64,000 bases of DNA. It comes from Sipunculus nudus. Its lineage: Eukaryota > Annelida > Sipuncula > Golfingiida > Sipunculidae. A model generated the notes under the pieces. That model was not told the DNA's origin. It did not search any database and was given only the letters and a program-made list of their open reading frames with translations. Positions 11,506 through 21,742 of this stretch are shown in pieces; positions within the stretch are counted from its first letter, which is position 1, and the number at the start of each line of letters is the position of its first letter. Position numbers and translations under genes: made by a program. The stretch covers positions 3,807,579 through 3,871,578 of the forward strand of contig CM049307.1 in assembly GCA_026874595.1 (NCBI GenBank), written 5' to 3'.

Positions 11506-12055
11506 TGGTCGCTTTGATATCGTTGGCTTGATCCAATGTTTGTAACTTATTTTTAAAATAAAAAAGATTCGCTGCTAATTATTTTGGAGATACACTGTTG
11601 GGGCAACGCAACTGCTGTCAGTTAATACAGGCAGGTCTCTAACGTCCAGGAAGCGAGAACAGGGTGATGCGTACAAGACTATATTTAATATGAGTAGTAG
11701 GAACCAATTGGGAGCGTAATATGACCTATTATTGAATAAGAGTAACGGACCATACACTCAAATCGAGTGCATGTAAGTCAAAAGTGGTTGCAAATAACAG
11801 TAAATGATGATTAAGGGGGCGCCTTCTGATGAACCTGACTAGCTTAATATTCGTTTATTACGTGGCTTTAAGTCTGCTGCGCAAAAGGGGGAGTGCACAG
11901 ACATGCAGCCATAGGCTGTACCTTGAACGGATTTATATACCGTAATGCATTGATCTGTCTGAAATGCAAGTATGATATATATATATAAATGATGAATGAT
12001 TGTATACTTACAGGGTGATAACTAGGGATGCATGCAGTGTATATGGAAACATTAA

Positions 12056-13562
12056 ACAAGTGACCCATGGGTCATGACGCTCAGCTGCCAAGCATGACCT
12101 GCGATATCATGGGCTACGATTCACAACTTCCAGTCAAATTTTTGAAGAATCTATATGCATATTTTGTTGAAACTTTCTACGTTGACAGAAATATATATCA
12201 CGTATGTCTGGTTAAAACACAGTGAATTGATGGTCTGAGGCAAAATGTATGGTTGTTGAGCTATCAGGAACTATTCATAGCATGCTTGATACCTGTCAGT
12301 CTCAAAAGGAACACCACACAGGCCAAATACAAGATCAAAATATATAGCAAAAAAAAAAAGAAAAAAAAAAAAGGAAATCCATGCAAGAATTATTGTGAAA
12401 CGGGTGCTTCTGTATGAATTTTTATTCAATACAAGCCAACTGTACTGAGCTTTCATAAATGATGGTCATATTTATCAAGAAATCTTTGACCCAATTCAAG
12501 ATTACATTAATATGCGTTAATACATTAACTGCATTCACTTTAATAGTTCGTGAGATAATATGTTCTAAAGGAATTTATAGATGGCTTCCTGGTGGCCATA
12601 TTGGATTTCTGACAGGTCGGAAATTGAACAACAAACATCCTCTGAAAGGGACAAAGCATTTAAAAAAATAATCAGAGATACTGCACTGGCAAAATGATTT
12701 CTAAACTGGCAACCTGGCAGACATAATAGATTTCTGACAAATCTGACATTTGATATCACACATCCTCCAATAAGAGACCAAACATGTGGCAATTGCTCCA
12801 AAGAATGTTACAGTTATGAATGTCCAAAACAAATCAAAAGGCATGATCAGGTTGGAGAGCTCTCATATCAGATTTATGGACATGCAAATGTAAAAAGTGT
12901 AAGTCAAATATTTTTTAATTATCACCTTGCTTTTCAATGGGGTCAGCAGGGTAGGTAAACTGTCAAACCTGAAAGAAAAGAAATGCAGAAAGCATCACAA
13001 AGAGTCTTGTAATCAAATAAAGCCATCCTAAATCCAGGTACAGACCCACATATTATCAGAATAAACACTTGCTGGAATATTTTATGATTTGTATAATAAT
13101 ATTTAGACACTAGAAAACTAAATTAAGTTTATTGCTATGATTCTATAAAATAATAAAAATTCTAGATTGAAATGTGTCTACAAGCCTTTCAAAGAAGTGG
13201 GTCATGTGACCTTGACCTGTGACCTTGTGACCTAAAAAAATGATGGTTCTTCCCATGTTGGTAGGTGAGTTGTATGTGAAAGAAGGTTAGGGATGAACAT
13301 TTTTGCTATTAGAAATAATTCTGGGGGGGGGGGGGGGCGCAAACACACCCCGTTACTCGGAGAATATAAGTCGCAGTGACCTAATTTCAGGTTTGCAAGG
13401 AGATCTTTTAAGAAACTCTAAGACTGCATAGGGTTCATGTTCCTAGCCCTTAAGTTTACGATTTGTGCCCTGCTAATGGCCGGCCGGCCTGACGGACAGA
13501 CGGAAGGACGTCGGACAAAGACCCATCGCTATAGCACAGCATGAATGAAAGTCAGCTGAGCT
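12056..13562 (+). mobile_element. TIR element family C, copy 0
   Basis: The first 32 bases (ACAAGTGACCCATGGGTCAT, then GACGCTCAGCTG) match the 5' ends of the elements at 32739 and 36423. The last about 370 bases match their 3' ends: TGACCTAATTTCAGGTTT, a GGACAGACGG-type tail, ATCGCTATAGC and CAGCTGAGCT. The interior differs and carries about one diverged 337-bp-type monomer rather than six or twelve. The short inverted ends read GCTCAGCTG and CAGCTGAGC. The element lies inside the lipoxygenase gene. The left and right parts could also be separate insertions, because the candidate exon 12926-12968 lies between them. Confidence 0.6.
12926..12968 (-). CDS. Doubtful lipoxygenase microexon
   Basis: A 43-nt candidate on the minus strand with a strong acceptor (TTTCTTTTCTTTCAG) and a donor AAG|GTGATA. 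Its only open frame gives FDSLPTLLTPLKSK. This would precede AAELPPEEY well, and it resembles the (F/M)P-x-I-linker of animal lipoxygenases. Against it, the exon needs two leftover bases from the PLAT exon, and I find no GT donor in that phase near the PLAT exon end. It also sits inside a probable repeat element. Skipping it lets the PLAT exon join the 4912-4956 exon in phase 0. Confidence 0.3.
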
Positions 13563-13743
13563 GAAAAGGAATAATACATCTTGATAATTCTTTAATCCGG
13601 TGATGTGAGGTATTTCATGACTGATTTTAGATACAATTTTCGATCGACAGAATTGCATGAAAAGATACTGATTTTCAGTTTTCGGAATGTGTTATTAAAC
13701 TTTATCCACCCCGACCCATGTTAAAATCAACAAAAGTCCGTAC

Positions 13744-14205
13744 CGCTGTAGGTAGTTCTGGGAGCCTCGGTTTCGTAGCATAGGTCTTCTGCCTCTCTTT
13801 CAAGATGCTGGCGCGGACCTCAGGTCGTGGGTCGTCCTGGGGCAGGGATGTCCCGTTCTCCGTCACCCGGTACCGACGGTCCTGTTCCGTCCAGCACTGA
13901 AGTGGGAAATGTTGGCCATCTCCAGTTTTCTTGTTGACGATGCTGACTACCTCACAAAACCAGGCATCGCCCACCCCCCACCCGTCCCTCCATATCTCGA
14001 TTTCTGTTATTTTCCCCAGGTGTTTTGTATCTGGACATTTGTAATTGTCGGTTTGATCTCTCTCCAAGTCGTTGTGGAACCACTTATCCAGCTTGACGGG
14101 TTCCGTGGACTCCCCTTTCTCATTGTAAAGAGCAATGTACACATTGGCATCCGTTCCGCCACCTTTGACATCTCCAGTTTTCACATGGATTTCCATTTCG
14201 GACAT
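13744..14205 (-). CDS. Lipoxygenase first exon: complete PLAT domain
   Basis: The ATG at 14205-14203 (A at -3) opens a 154-codon exon beginning MSEMEIHVKTGDVKGGGTDA. The frame stays open to a stop near 13702. The preferred donor is GCG|GTACGG at 13743 (phase 0). Residues 4 to about 118 form a PLAT/LH2 beta-sandwich, the lipid- and Ca2+-associated membrane-binding domain at the N terminus of animal lipoxygenases. Visible marks are GGGTDANVYIAL, the highly conserved VKLDKWFHNDLERD, IEIWRDGWGVGDAWFCEVV and HFPLQCW. After the domain, ILKERQKTY matches the R-x(2)-R-QK-x-Y helix that leads into the catalytic domain. The start lies right at the first beta strand, as in 5-lipoxygenase-type proteins, so there is no signal peptide and the protein is probably cytosolic. 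Which lipid it oxygenates cannot be told without the catalytic exons. The exon's 3' border is the weak point of the model. Confidence 0.85.
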
Positions 14206-14245
14206 GGTTTGGTTTCGTGAAGGAGGGGCCCTGTAACAGACGTAT

Positions 14246-14277
14246 GACTGAATGTTATTTATGAAGCAGCTTTTATA
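14246..14277 (-). promoter_or_regulatory. Core promoter of the lipoxygenase gene (TATA + initiator)
   Basis: On the minus strand, TATAAAA (14277-14271) is followed by TCAGTC (14251-14246), a perfect match to the TCA(G/T)T(C/T) initiator. Its A (14249) is 28 bases from the first T of the TATA box, the spacing of a focused metazoan promoter. This gives a 5' UTR of about 44 nt before the ATG at 14205. The TTACAG|GG at about 14230 could pass for a splice acceptor, but the TATA/initiator pair makes an unspliced leader more likely. Confidence 0.7.
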
Positions 14278-14315
14278 CTCAGATTTCACAAGCAGAACCG
14301 CATAACCCCACCTCC

Positions 14316-14333
14316 AATATATATATATATATA
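14316..14333. repeat. Short (TA)n tract upstream of promoter
   Basis: About 17 bp of TA some 70 bases upstream of the proposed start site. Confidence 0.8.
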
Positions 14334-14771
14334 ACCCAGATTAAATGTCTTTGTACTCTGAGTCCAAATAATTGGAGAACTGGCAAAATTCTAAATGGTA
14401 AATTATAAATGGTATGTTCTTCTTATTGTTAGAAGCTTTACTTCACTAATCGTTACCCCCATGGAATTTAAAGATGTTATTTGTCTGCTGAATCCGAATA
14501 TAAGATGTAAATGTTATTAATAAAAACGATTTAAGATTAACTTGACCCATTATCTTAATGTTGCCCGATGGGCCGACGATTTATGAGATATTCATTTTGT
14601 TGGAGAGTACATCTTTGTCATTAACATGTATGCATCTTGGCCATGTAGGATCGACCAGGACTGACTGGATAGATCTTTCAAATACACAAAACTGTCAAAC
14701 TAAACGACCAAAGGTCGAGCGTTTGCCAGAAATGACGTAACGTTAGTCAAATGAATGAGCAACGTCGAAGA
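14334..14771. other. Intergenic, no feature seen
   Basis: AT-rich sequence upstream of the lipoxygenase promoter. The open frame 14558-14740 is short and unrecognised. Confidence 0.4.
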
Positions 14772-16740
14772 GGAAGAAAATAAGCCAAAGTTTGTGGAGA
14801 TAGGTCAATATTAACAAAGTTAAGAAGAAAATAAGATATTGAACACTTTTGATGACCTTGGCCTTTGACATATTTAAATAATACACATAGAACTTCCAGA
14901 AATCTGTAAGACATACGATATGTGTAAGTTACAAAGTGATTCCTTCAAAACTGAGGACTGAAGAATGTTATATGTAAGACGCAGGAACCAGCAAACCGGC
15001 GAAATTAAGACAGCTAACAAACAGACATACTGACAAAGTGACACAACATTGAGACCAGATTATGGAGACGACTCATAGGAAGAAAATAAGCCAAAGTTTA
15101 TGTAATTGAAGTTTTTACCTTTGGAGATATGGCCAAATAATGATATGTTGGGGAAATTCGAGTGCAGCGGCCCCTCGCGGCAATATCCGGAAAATGAAAA
15201 ATATGTTTCGATATATAAGTGTAAGACATAAGATGTATCAATTTCAAAAGGATTCCTGCATAACTGTGGCCTGTAGAATGCTATTTTTAAGACGCAAGAA
15301 CCAGCAGGCAAGCGAAATTGAGAAAAACGGACAGAAATACTGACACAAGATCGAGACCATATCACTTAACAAGGTTCTGGAGACGACACAGGGGAAGAAA
15401 TGTTATACTTTATGTAACTGAGGTTTATAGATCTGGAGATATGGGCAAAACATGATATGTTGGGGAGGTTCGAGTGCAGCGTCCTCAAGCGGCCATATCC
15501 GGAAAATAAAAAATATGTTTCGAGATATTACTTTAAGACATAAAATGTACCATTTTTAAAACGATTCCTGCACAACCATGGCCTTTAGAATGCTATAAGT
15601 AAATACAAAAACCAGCAAGCAGGTGAATTTGAGGAGAACTGACAAAAAGACAGACACACTGACAAAGCGACACAAAGCTGAGACCAGATGACTTAATCAG
15701 GTTATCGAGAAGACCAGAGAAAGAAAATAAGCTATAGTTTCTGTAACTGAGAATTATAATTTTCGAGATATGGCCCAAAATGATATATTTGGGAGGTTTA
15801 AGTGCAGCGCCCCCTATGGGCCATATCCAGAAAATGAAAAATCTGTTTCGAGATATTAATGTAAGAAATAAGATATGTAAGTTTGTTACAGGTGCTCTCT
15901 TTATTCTGTGACACGGGCGTAACTCGTGTTGTAGTTGCAATCTCAGTTTAATCCGTACTGGTTGAACTCTCGTTGTCATGCTAGCTTGGGGCTTTCTCGC
16001 CTGGCCGAGCCGGGTTGGGCTCACGTTTGGACCCTGGTATGTAGAGACACAGCAGTGTTCTTCTAGATGATTCCTGTACCGCGTGTTTATTGTGCATTAT
16101 ATTAGATCCTTTAGAATGTTCGAGAAGTGGAAAAATTCTCGGCTTGGGGCAAGAAGTTATAAATAGGGGGCTGTGTTTTAAAGGAGAGAGAGGTGAGAGA
16201 ATATTCCAGCGGACACAGACGTTTGGGACCTATCCGATTATCCGGTAATTTCAGGGATTCTACTTTAACTAACTCTATACAATCTGGTGCTGCCTACCTC
16301 AAATTTACTTTCTGGATTGTTACAAGAGCCTTCCATAGGACTGTTATTCTCCGGGAGAGTTTGTGTGAACTTTTCATCTGGCATATACATTTAAAATGAC
16401 TTATCGTTGTGACAGTGGTGCTATCCAGGTACTGTGCACTTTGTTTATTTTACTGTGTGATTGTATTGATATGCTGTTATACTGTGTCATTGTATTGATT
16501 AAGTGTATTGTAATGGGTTGTTTTAAGAATAAATTATAGTTATTTGTTAACAAAAAACCACTGACTTCTTTATACATTCCCCTAGACATTTCACGCTGCC
16601 TAGTGTAACAAAATCTGGATTTTTTTGTTATCTTCTTGACAAAATTTGTGTTCAGCACGCATACGTGATCTGTTTGATATTAGGTTCCCTAACAAGTTTC
16701 ATAATGATTCCTGCATACTTGTGGGATCTAGACTATCACT
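14772..16740 (+). repeat. Four-unit tandem repeat of about 307-327 bp, split by an LTR
   Basis: Units begin at AGGAAGAAAATAAGC-type words near 14772, 15079, 15393 and 15720. Each carries, in order, GGAGATATGGCC, GTGCAGCG-CCCC, CCATATCCGGAAAATGAAAAA, TTCGAGATATTA, GATTCCTGCA, AACCAGCA and a GACAGAAATACTGACA-like stretch. The first unit is the most diverged. The fourth is broken at 15883 by a solo LTR and resumes after it with ATAATGATTCCTGCATA. The short open frames at 15060-15365, 15140-15343 and 15593-16024 fall in this repeat or the LTR. Confidence 0.85.
15884..16694 (+). mobile_element. Solo LTR, copy 2, with target-site duplication
   Basis: An 811-bp element starting TGTTACAGG and ending CCCTAACA, so TGTTA and TAACA are inverted termini. 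It is flanked by AGTT on both sides (4 bp), or AAGTTT (6 bp) if the ends are one base inward. A TATA box lies near 16152 (AGTTATAAATAGGGGGCTGTG). Units of the surrounding tandem repeat give the empty site: GATGTATCAATTTCAAAAGG in another unit against GATATGTAAGTTT...CATAATG here. One LTR with no internal region means recombination between the two LTRs after insertion. The TGTTA...TAACA ends suit several LTR superfamilies, so I do not assign one. Confidence 0.85.
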
Positions 16741-16754
16741 TAGCGAAATCTCGA

Positions 16755-16777
16755 AATATCTCGTTTGACGAGATATT
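16755..16777. repeat. Short hairpin, 9-bp arms
   Basis: AATATCTCG (16755-16763) and CGAGATATT (16769-16777) pair perfectly around a 5-base loop, with a further degenerate CGAGATATT copy just after. Its function is unknown. Confidence 0.7.
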
Positions 16778-17131
16778 GTTCGAGATATTGCGAGACTTGT
16801 AAAATAATCAAATAACACTACTTGTATGCTATCTGATGCAAAAACTAGACCTCTGTAGCTTTGAAATTGACTAAGATAGAAAAATAAAACCCCTTATTTT
16901 CGAATATCATGACATTTTCCCCAAAATGCGTAACCATGGTGACGGCAAATTTGAAGCAGCTACATACCAGAAGAAAGGCCTTGGAATGACAATTAAACTG
17001 AGCTACAGCTGAAGTAGATACGAATAACAGTGACAAAGATATCGATGATTTCCGGCAAGCAAAGACCAAATCATCGACACGTATCGACGACATTTGAGAC
17101 TGAGTGTTCTCGTCTGGTACATCGACAGAAC

Positions 17132-17193
17132 AAAAAAGGTGGATAATATTAAGTTTTAACTAATATTATGAAATCAGTTGCGTCACCTTTTTT
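17132..17193. repeat. 62-bp nested inverted repeat
   Basis: The outer arms AAAAAAGGTG (17132-17141) and CACCTTTTTT (17184-17193), and the inner arms ATAATATTA (17143-17151) and TAATATTAT (17161-17169), are all perfect. It is a cruciform-capable sequence or a minimal fold-back element. Confidence 0.75.
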
Positions 17194-17365
17194 AGTCAGA
17201 AATGATTAAAACCATTGCTGCCAAAGAAATTAACAGGTCACGTCGCATTTATTGACCTAGAGGCCGACCTTGACCATGTAGCGAGATGAAGAGACAATTC
17301 ACTGGCCAAAAGACGTTTATTTGGCCCTCTATACGGGCGAGAAACGTATATACGTGAAAACCTAC

Positions 17366-17405
17366 CTTTCCCGGGTTTTTGATACACAAGTTCCCATCTT
17401 GCCAT
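17366..17405 (-). CDS. Possible first exon of an unidentified minus-strand gene
   Basis: ATG at 17405-17403 followed by 13 codons (MARWELVYQKPGK) plus one base, ending at a good donor AAAG|GTAGGT at 17365-17364. A TATATATATATA stretch lies at 17448-17437, about 32 bases upstream of the ATG. The peptide is too short to name and I did not find a next exon. It could be chance, or the first exon of a gene whose other exons lie in or beyond the region to its left. Confidence 0.25.
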
Positions 17406-17936
17406 GTGGTAACTGTTAAAACTCCACAATCTAACCTATATATATATAGTTACGACTACAGCTGACGACAGGGAAAGCTCGCTCAACGCGCATGCCCGTG
17501 ATCGTGGTGTATAGCATGAACTGGATCAGGATTACCGACCAATTGATGCTAATCGCGCATATTCTAGTCCGTAGGCTTAACATTTATTCAGTAGTTCCAC
17601 TATGTTATGTAGCTGTATAGGCCTAATTGCTGTTACTTAAGTTTAGTCCTAAGCTTCTTACTTCACTTATACGTGTCTGAACCAGTTTTACTATATGTAG
17701 TAACCATAGACATGTTTCAGCTGTCTATTTTACAGACAACAAGCACACGGTTTCTTAAAGAATTAATTCCTGTTTCTGCTGCCTTTTAAGTGAAAGCTAT
17801 AAACTTCTTGCATCACTTGCGTGTATGAACTTGAATTTATTATATGGTACACCAGCCCGACATAGCGATCATACACTGCAGTCTTTCTATATCATCATCG
17901 CTTTAACTGCTGCAATGTTTGACAAGATTTTCCGGG

Positions 17937-18115
17937 TTCACCACCAACTCTGGCACCGGCCTAAAGAAACCATTGTTATAAATTAAACCAATAAGACTGG
18001 ATGTCATTGGTTTAAAATTTTTAACTGCGCACCCGGCTCTCATTGGTCTGATTACATTTCTTGCATCAGTGACAGGCCTGGTGGTTAAAAAATGGCTATA
18101 AAAAGAGGCGGTTAA
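17937..18115 (+). promoter_or_regulatory. Promoter-like block: CCAAT boxes and TATA
   Basis: Contains CCAAT in AACCAATAAG (about 17988), ATTGG twice (TCATTGGTTT, CTCATTGGTC) and then GGCTATAAAAAGAGGC (about 18093). The order and spacing are those of a proximal promoter. No coding exon is recognised downstream; the next ATG is closed after two codons. It may drive a noncoding RNA, belong to a lost gene, or be mobile-element sequence. Confidence 0.35.
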
Positions 18116-18349
18116 AGCATGGAGATATAGAACAAATAATTCAAAATTTAATTAAACACGTTTGAAATAAAACTTTGCGAAGTGCAAATAAAGAAACTGA
18201 TTCTTAAAATAAATTGCGCGAAGCGTAAAAAATTGACATTTTATAGCACGTTTTTGTCTTTGGGCATATTATTTTGAAACAATTTTGTTCGCATTTTTTT
18301 TTACATTTTACCTCCCTATTTTCAATCATTTTACTATCTGTCTGAAATT

Positions 18350-18408
18350 CGGGGTGGGGGGGGGGGGGGGCAGCAGTAATTCTTCCTGCCCCCCCCCCCC
18401 CCCCCCCC
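18350..18408. repeat. Poly-G then poly-C pair (self-complementary)
   Basis: A G-run (about 14) ends in GGGCAG. It is followed by a short loop and CCTGCCC leading into about 22 C. The two runs can pair into one GC hairpin. The open frame across it (18285-18620) encodes only Gly and Pro runs there and is rejected. Confidence 0.85.
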
Positions 18409-18419
18409 CGAGCGTACGG

Positions 18420-19039
18420 CCCTGCTATACATGCTCAACTAAAGCTGCCCAGCTTGGGACTCCTTGTTGTACGCAATCGCAAAGTAAACAAAATGTAATC
18501 TTAATGCACACAGGACGTAGTCTGGTGTTATGTGTTGGACTTCGGAGCAGAAGAACCCCATCAGTGCCTCTATGGCATAATGGTCAAATCTCGTTATACA
18601 ACCTCAGAGATTCACTCTAATTATTCCTCTGTGATGTAACACTCTAAATTCAGAGGACTTAATAACAACATATCATTCTAACCGTGTGGATTTCTTTGTC
18701 ATCACCTACTAGACAGTGTTACTAACCGGCCGTGGACCTTTCCACCTATAAAAATATGCATACACAGGGTACAATCAATTTGTAAATCAGGTAAATATCA
18801 AAATTACATACGTATATGAAGCCGCAGATAGAATCAGTTCTCATTATTACTGGTGAGGCTAAACAAACAGGAACAGCATTTAGTAACAGGAATGTAAATA
18901 CTAGTATATACGGACTTAGATGTGGGCGTTCCGCCACCAGAAAGAGATTCTGAAATTAGATTATTCATGACACATCCAATATGAATCAATTAGATACAGC
19001 CGGTGTAGTTCGTGTGAAATATTAATAAATATATTCTGT
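18420..19039. other. No supported gene
   Basis: AT-rich. One tRNA-like word (TGGCATAATGG near 18569, similar to an A box) has no convincing B box at the right spacing, so I do not call a tRNA or SINE. Confidence 0.4.
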
Positions 19040-20410
19040 GTTTAATTAAACCCCCTTTTTAAGATTGTCATAGCATGTTCTTTTCATTATTAATACTGCC
19101 TGTGACCTGCAGATATTATCCTAACATTATCTGAAGTTTATGTCTAAATTTAGACCTTCATGAAGATGAGTTTACCTCTACTTGAATCGGGATTCATTAT
19201 AAGGTGAATAAGGTGCACATACATGTGTTGACATGTATACTTCCATTTTGCATTGTAAATATTCAGGTAAAACAGTGCAAGTCACATCGTGAATAAGAAC
19301 CAGAATTTTAAAGGAACCTATTCACGTACCAGGTATGTTAAATACATATAATGCGTGTTTTCCTTAACAATTTTATGGTATATGAGATACTTCGTTCTGA
19401 AACCGTTTGCTTACCACGTTGTTCACAAGTGGACAAAACATGTACCGGGTGAGATCCGTGGCACAAATAGTAAGCAGCACCTTTCAAGTTTCCAAATGGT
19501 CATTCTTCTTTATTTCTTCTTTCATGATTTATTTTTCTTCTTGTTCTGGAATTATCGCGCATTTGCAAGATTGGATCTTTGGTGTGGAAGTTGTTTTTTT
19601 TTTATTCTGAATAGACACACCTGGACTGTGTGAACATGACTACGTATAAATCATGTGAACTATAGAAAAAGTACGTCCGTGTGCAGGGATGGTTAGGCTT
19701 GGGAAACGTTCTATATCCCCCCCCCCCAAAAAAAAAAATATAACTAAAATCGTGAGATATAATTTCTAATCTGTATGTACTTGTAAATAGAAATTACATA
19801 ACCTTAATTATATAATTTATATAGCAGTTGTAAGTCGGTGCTTTGGTTGTTACGAGGCATTATAAAAAACCTAGTCAGCCATAAATACGTTTACCAGAAG
19901 TACATGGAACATTTTGACGGTCCTGTATTTAATTAAACCCCTTTTAGAGAAAAACATATACAGCGATCACTCTCCTTTCATCTGTACTGACAGTGACCCA
20001 GATATTCCTAGACTCAAACGTTAAAGGGGCCCAATCACCTATAAAGTATGTTGAGTTAACACAAAAAAAAGCTTCTTCCCTTTAAAAAAATCTGTACCTG
20101 TCAAAATGTTGCCTTGAAGCCGTTTGCTTAATCCTGTAAACGAGTTTTAAAAACAGTGGACCGGGCGCGATTAAAGGTGTCAACATAAACACAGTGCGCG
20201 GGGCCGTGTGCAGCGCGGAGCCACATCACGTGTAAATCAGGAGATGCCCTGACTGACTTGGCTAAAAAAATATAATACATGTTCCCGCTGGCTGAAACAC
20301 CGCGTATTGCCCCTCTTATTCGGACCTACGGTCACGCGGCCTTTTTATGGTAAACAGACACACCTGGACTGTGTTTACCAACACGCAGAGCCATAACAAG
20401 GTATTAAACA
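19040..20410 (+). repeat. Diverged direct duplication of about 0.5-0.9 kb (R3 family)
   Basis: Landmarks occur in the same order twice: TTTAATTAAACCCC (19041 and 19929), GTGACC(T)GCAGATATT-like (19100 and 19993), TTAAAGG(A/G)(A/G)CC (19308 and 20022), AA(A/G)CCGTTTGCTTA (19399 and 20117) and AGACACACCTGGACTGTG (19613 and 20355). A piece with TTTTGCATTGTAAA(T/C)ATTCA lies before the first set (19246) and after the second (20595). The family also has an inverted fragment at 8860-8945. No coding capacity is recognised. Confidence 0.6.
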
Positions 20411-20644
20411 GCCGTATGCGAGGAAATGAGACTCTGTGCTGGAATGGTTCTGCTGGAAAACTTATGTATAAAGCAAAACTGAACTGATAGTGTGAAAGAA
20501 CAGGCATAATATTGCTCCTGATTGTCTCCCTTTAAGCTTAATTCATAAATTGCCTTAGGAGCGTTTACATGTGTATTGACATATGTACTTTTATTTTGCA
20601 TTGTAAACATTCAACCGGAACCGGAATATAATAATATAAAACAA

Positions 20645-21228
20645 GAGCCCGGAGTCGGCGCCGGCGCCGCAGCCAGCCGAGTTAAGATAAAGCCGAGCCG
20701 AGCCGGGTTTATCAGGATGCGCCGCCGATATTTCATTGAGACAGAGTGAGCCGATTTGTGCAGCTCAGATTGGCTTAAAAATATAAAACGATAGGTCTTT
20801 TACAATTAAAAATGCCCGAAACATATATAGACTAATACAAAGTTAGCTTGCTTGACTTTGATGCTGTCGAACAAAGGATTCCATGAACAGAGTACGAAAA
20901 GTATAAAAATGTAACCTTATGACACCATCAGGACAAACTATACCCGATATTTAATCATAAACTAGTTAAATGTAAAATGGATGCAATATGCCACACGCAA
21001 TATAGTAAACTTGTTTGCCACACGCAATAAAGTCAACTTGTTTAAAAAAATTTTGTTACATCGTCAAATGAATAGGCTTTCAGGTCAGTTTAATCAAGCC
21101 GACACTACCCAAGCCTAGTTGAGCTACGAAACTCGGCTTACTGCAAAGGTGAGTCGTCTTTTACTGCAAAGGTCAGTCGTCTTTTTGTCCAAGAAAGCCG
21201 CTTTTTTGGCTAACACGGCTCCGGGTTC
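20645..21228. mobile_element. Short TIR element (MITE-like), about 584 bp
   Basis: The left end GAGCCCGGAGTCG (20645-20657) and the reverse complement of the right end (21216-21228), GAACCCGGAGCCG, agree at 11 of 13 bases. The left end runs into a perfect palindrome, GGCGCCGGCGCC (20657-20668). Inside are two short direct duplications: CACACGCAATA-A-AGT-AACTTGTTT near 20993-21040, and TTACTGCAAAGGT(G/C)AGTCGTCTTTT near 21138-21185. It has no coding capacity. Target duplications were not seen. Confidence 0.5.
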
Positions 21229-21344
21229 TACCCCTTTTATCCTTATTTAATCCGTTTAGTTTTACATATATAATTCACCCGAAGCTGGCTTTTCTGTTGA
21301 AGCGGTCCTAAATCAAGGGCGTGCAGAGGATTTTAGCATGGAAG

Positions 21345-21474
21345 GAGGGGGGGGGGGGGGCGGGTGTCGACCGTACGACCGCAAAAAGTCTGAGCCCCCC
21401 CCCCCCCCCTCTGTTCTGCCGAGAGAGTCGACAGTCGCGCTATGATCGATGTGCGTCCCGCCCCCCCCCCCCCC
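21345..21474. repeat. G-run followed by two C-runs
   Basis: A run of about 14 G near 21346, then C-runs near 21396 and 21461, each about 15. They can pair with the G-run. The open frame 21321-21542 is a homopolymer artefact. Confidence 0.8.
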
Positions 21475-21742
21475 ATCTGAAGTTATTAAATTGTATCAAA
21501 TTACAAAGCCACCTTTCTACTGTTTTTTTTTTTTTGCCTTGAGTTAGGCCTACTTCGCGTCAGGGGATGACAGTCACTGACAATTGCTTTTGTGTCTATA
21601 TTTGATCAAATTATTAAGATGAATTTGAGACTTCCGGTCTATGGCTCGGGTCAGGTAGACGCGTTTTTTGGAGCTCCATTAGTGTTGGAGAGAATATTGG
21701 AAATTACGGACTGCTTGCCGACTAATAACTCTCACGGAAATT

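Larger units (their letters stand above)
4957..12055 (-). other. Large lipoxygenase intron region
   Basis: About 7 kb with no supported coding exon apart from the candidate exons listed. It contains dispersed repeat R2b, AAT, TA, CT and GT microsatellites, a poly-C tract, a 26-bp-arm hairpin, an inverted dispersed repeat, an inverted LTR copy and a minisatellite. Weak open frames (6045-6233, 7617-7808, 9519-9815, minus 9787-10092) have no recognised homology or convincing splice context. The minus frame 9787-10092 includes a charged stretch (ENFDDIQQRNSRIP) and is the only one that looks faintly protein-like. Confidence 0.5.

Noticed and set aside
13909-14220. Plus open frame of 103 codons opposite the PLAT exon
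   Set aside because: Antisense shadow of a clear coding exon.
3582-16694. The two plus-strand LTRs as ends of one 13-kb LTR retrotransposon
   Set aside because: They differ greatly in sequence, the lipoxygenase exons lie between them on the other strand, and the right copy has its own target duplication.
18560-18620. tRNA-like stretch (TATGGCATAATGGTCAAATC)
   Set aside because: Same reason: an A-box-like word without a valid B box or acceptor stem.
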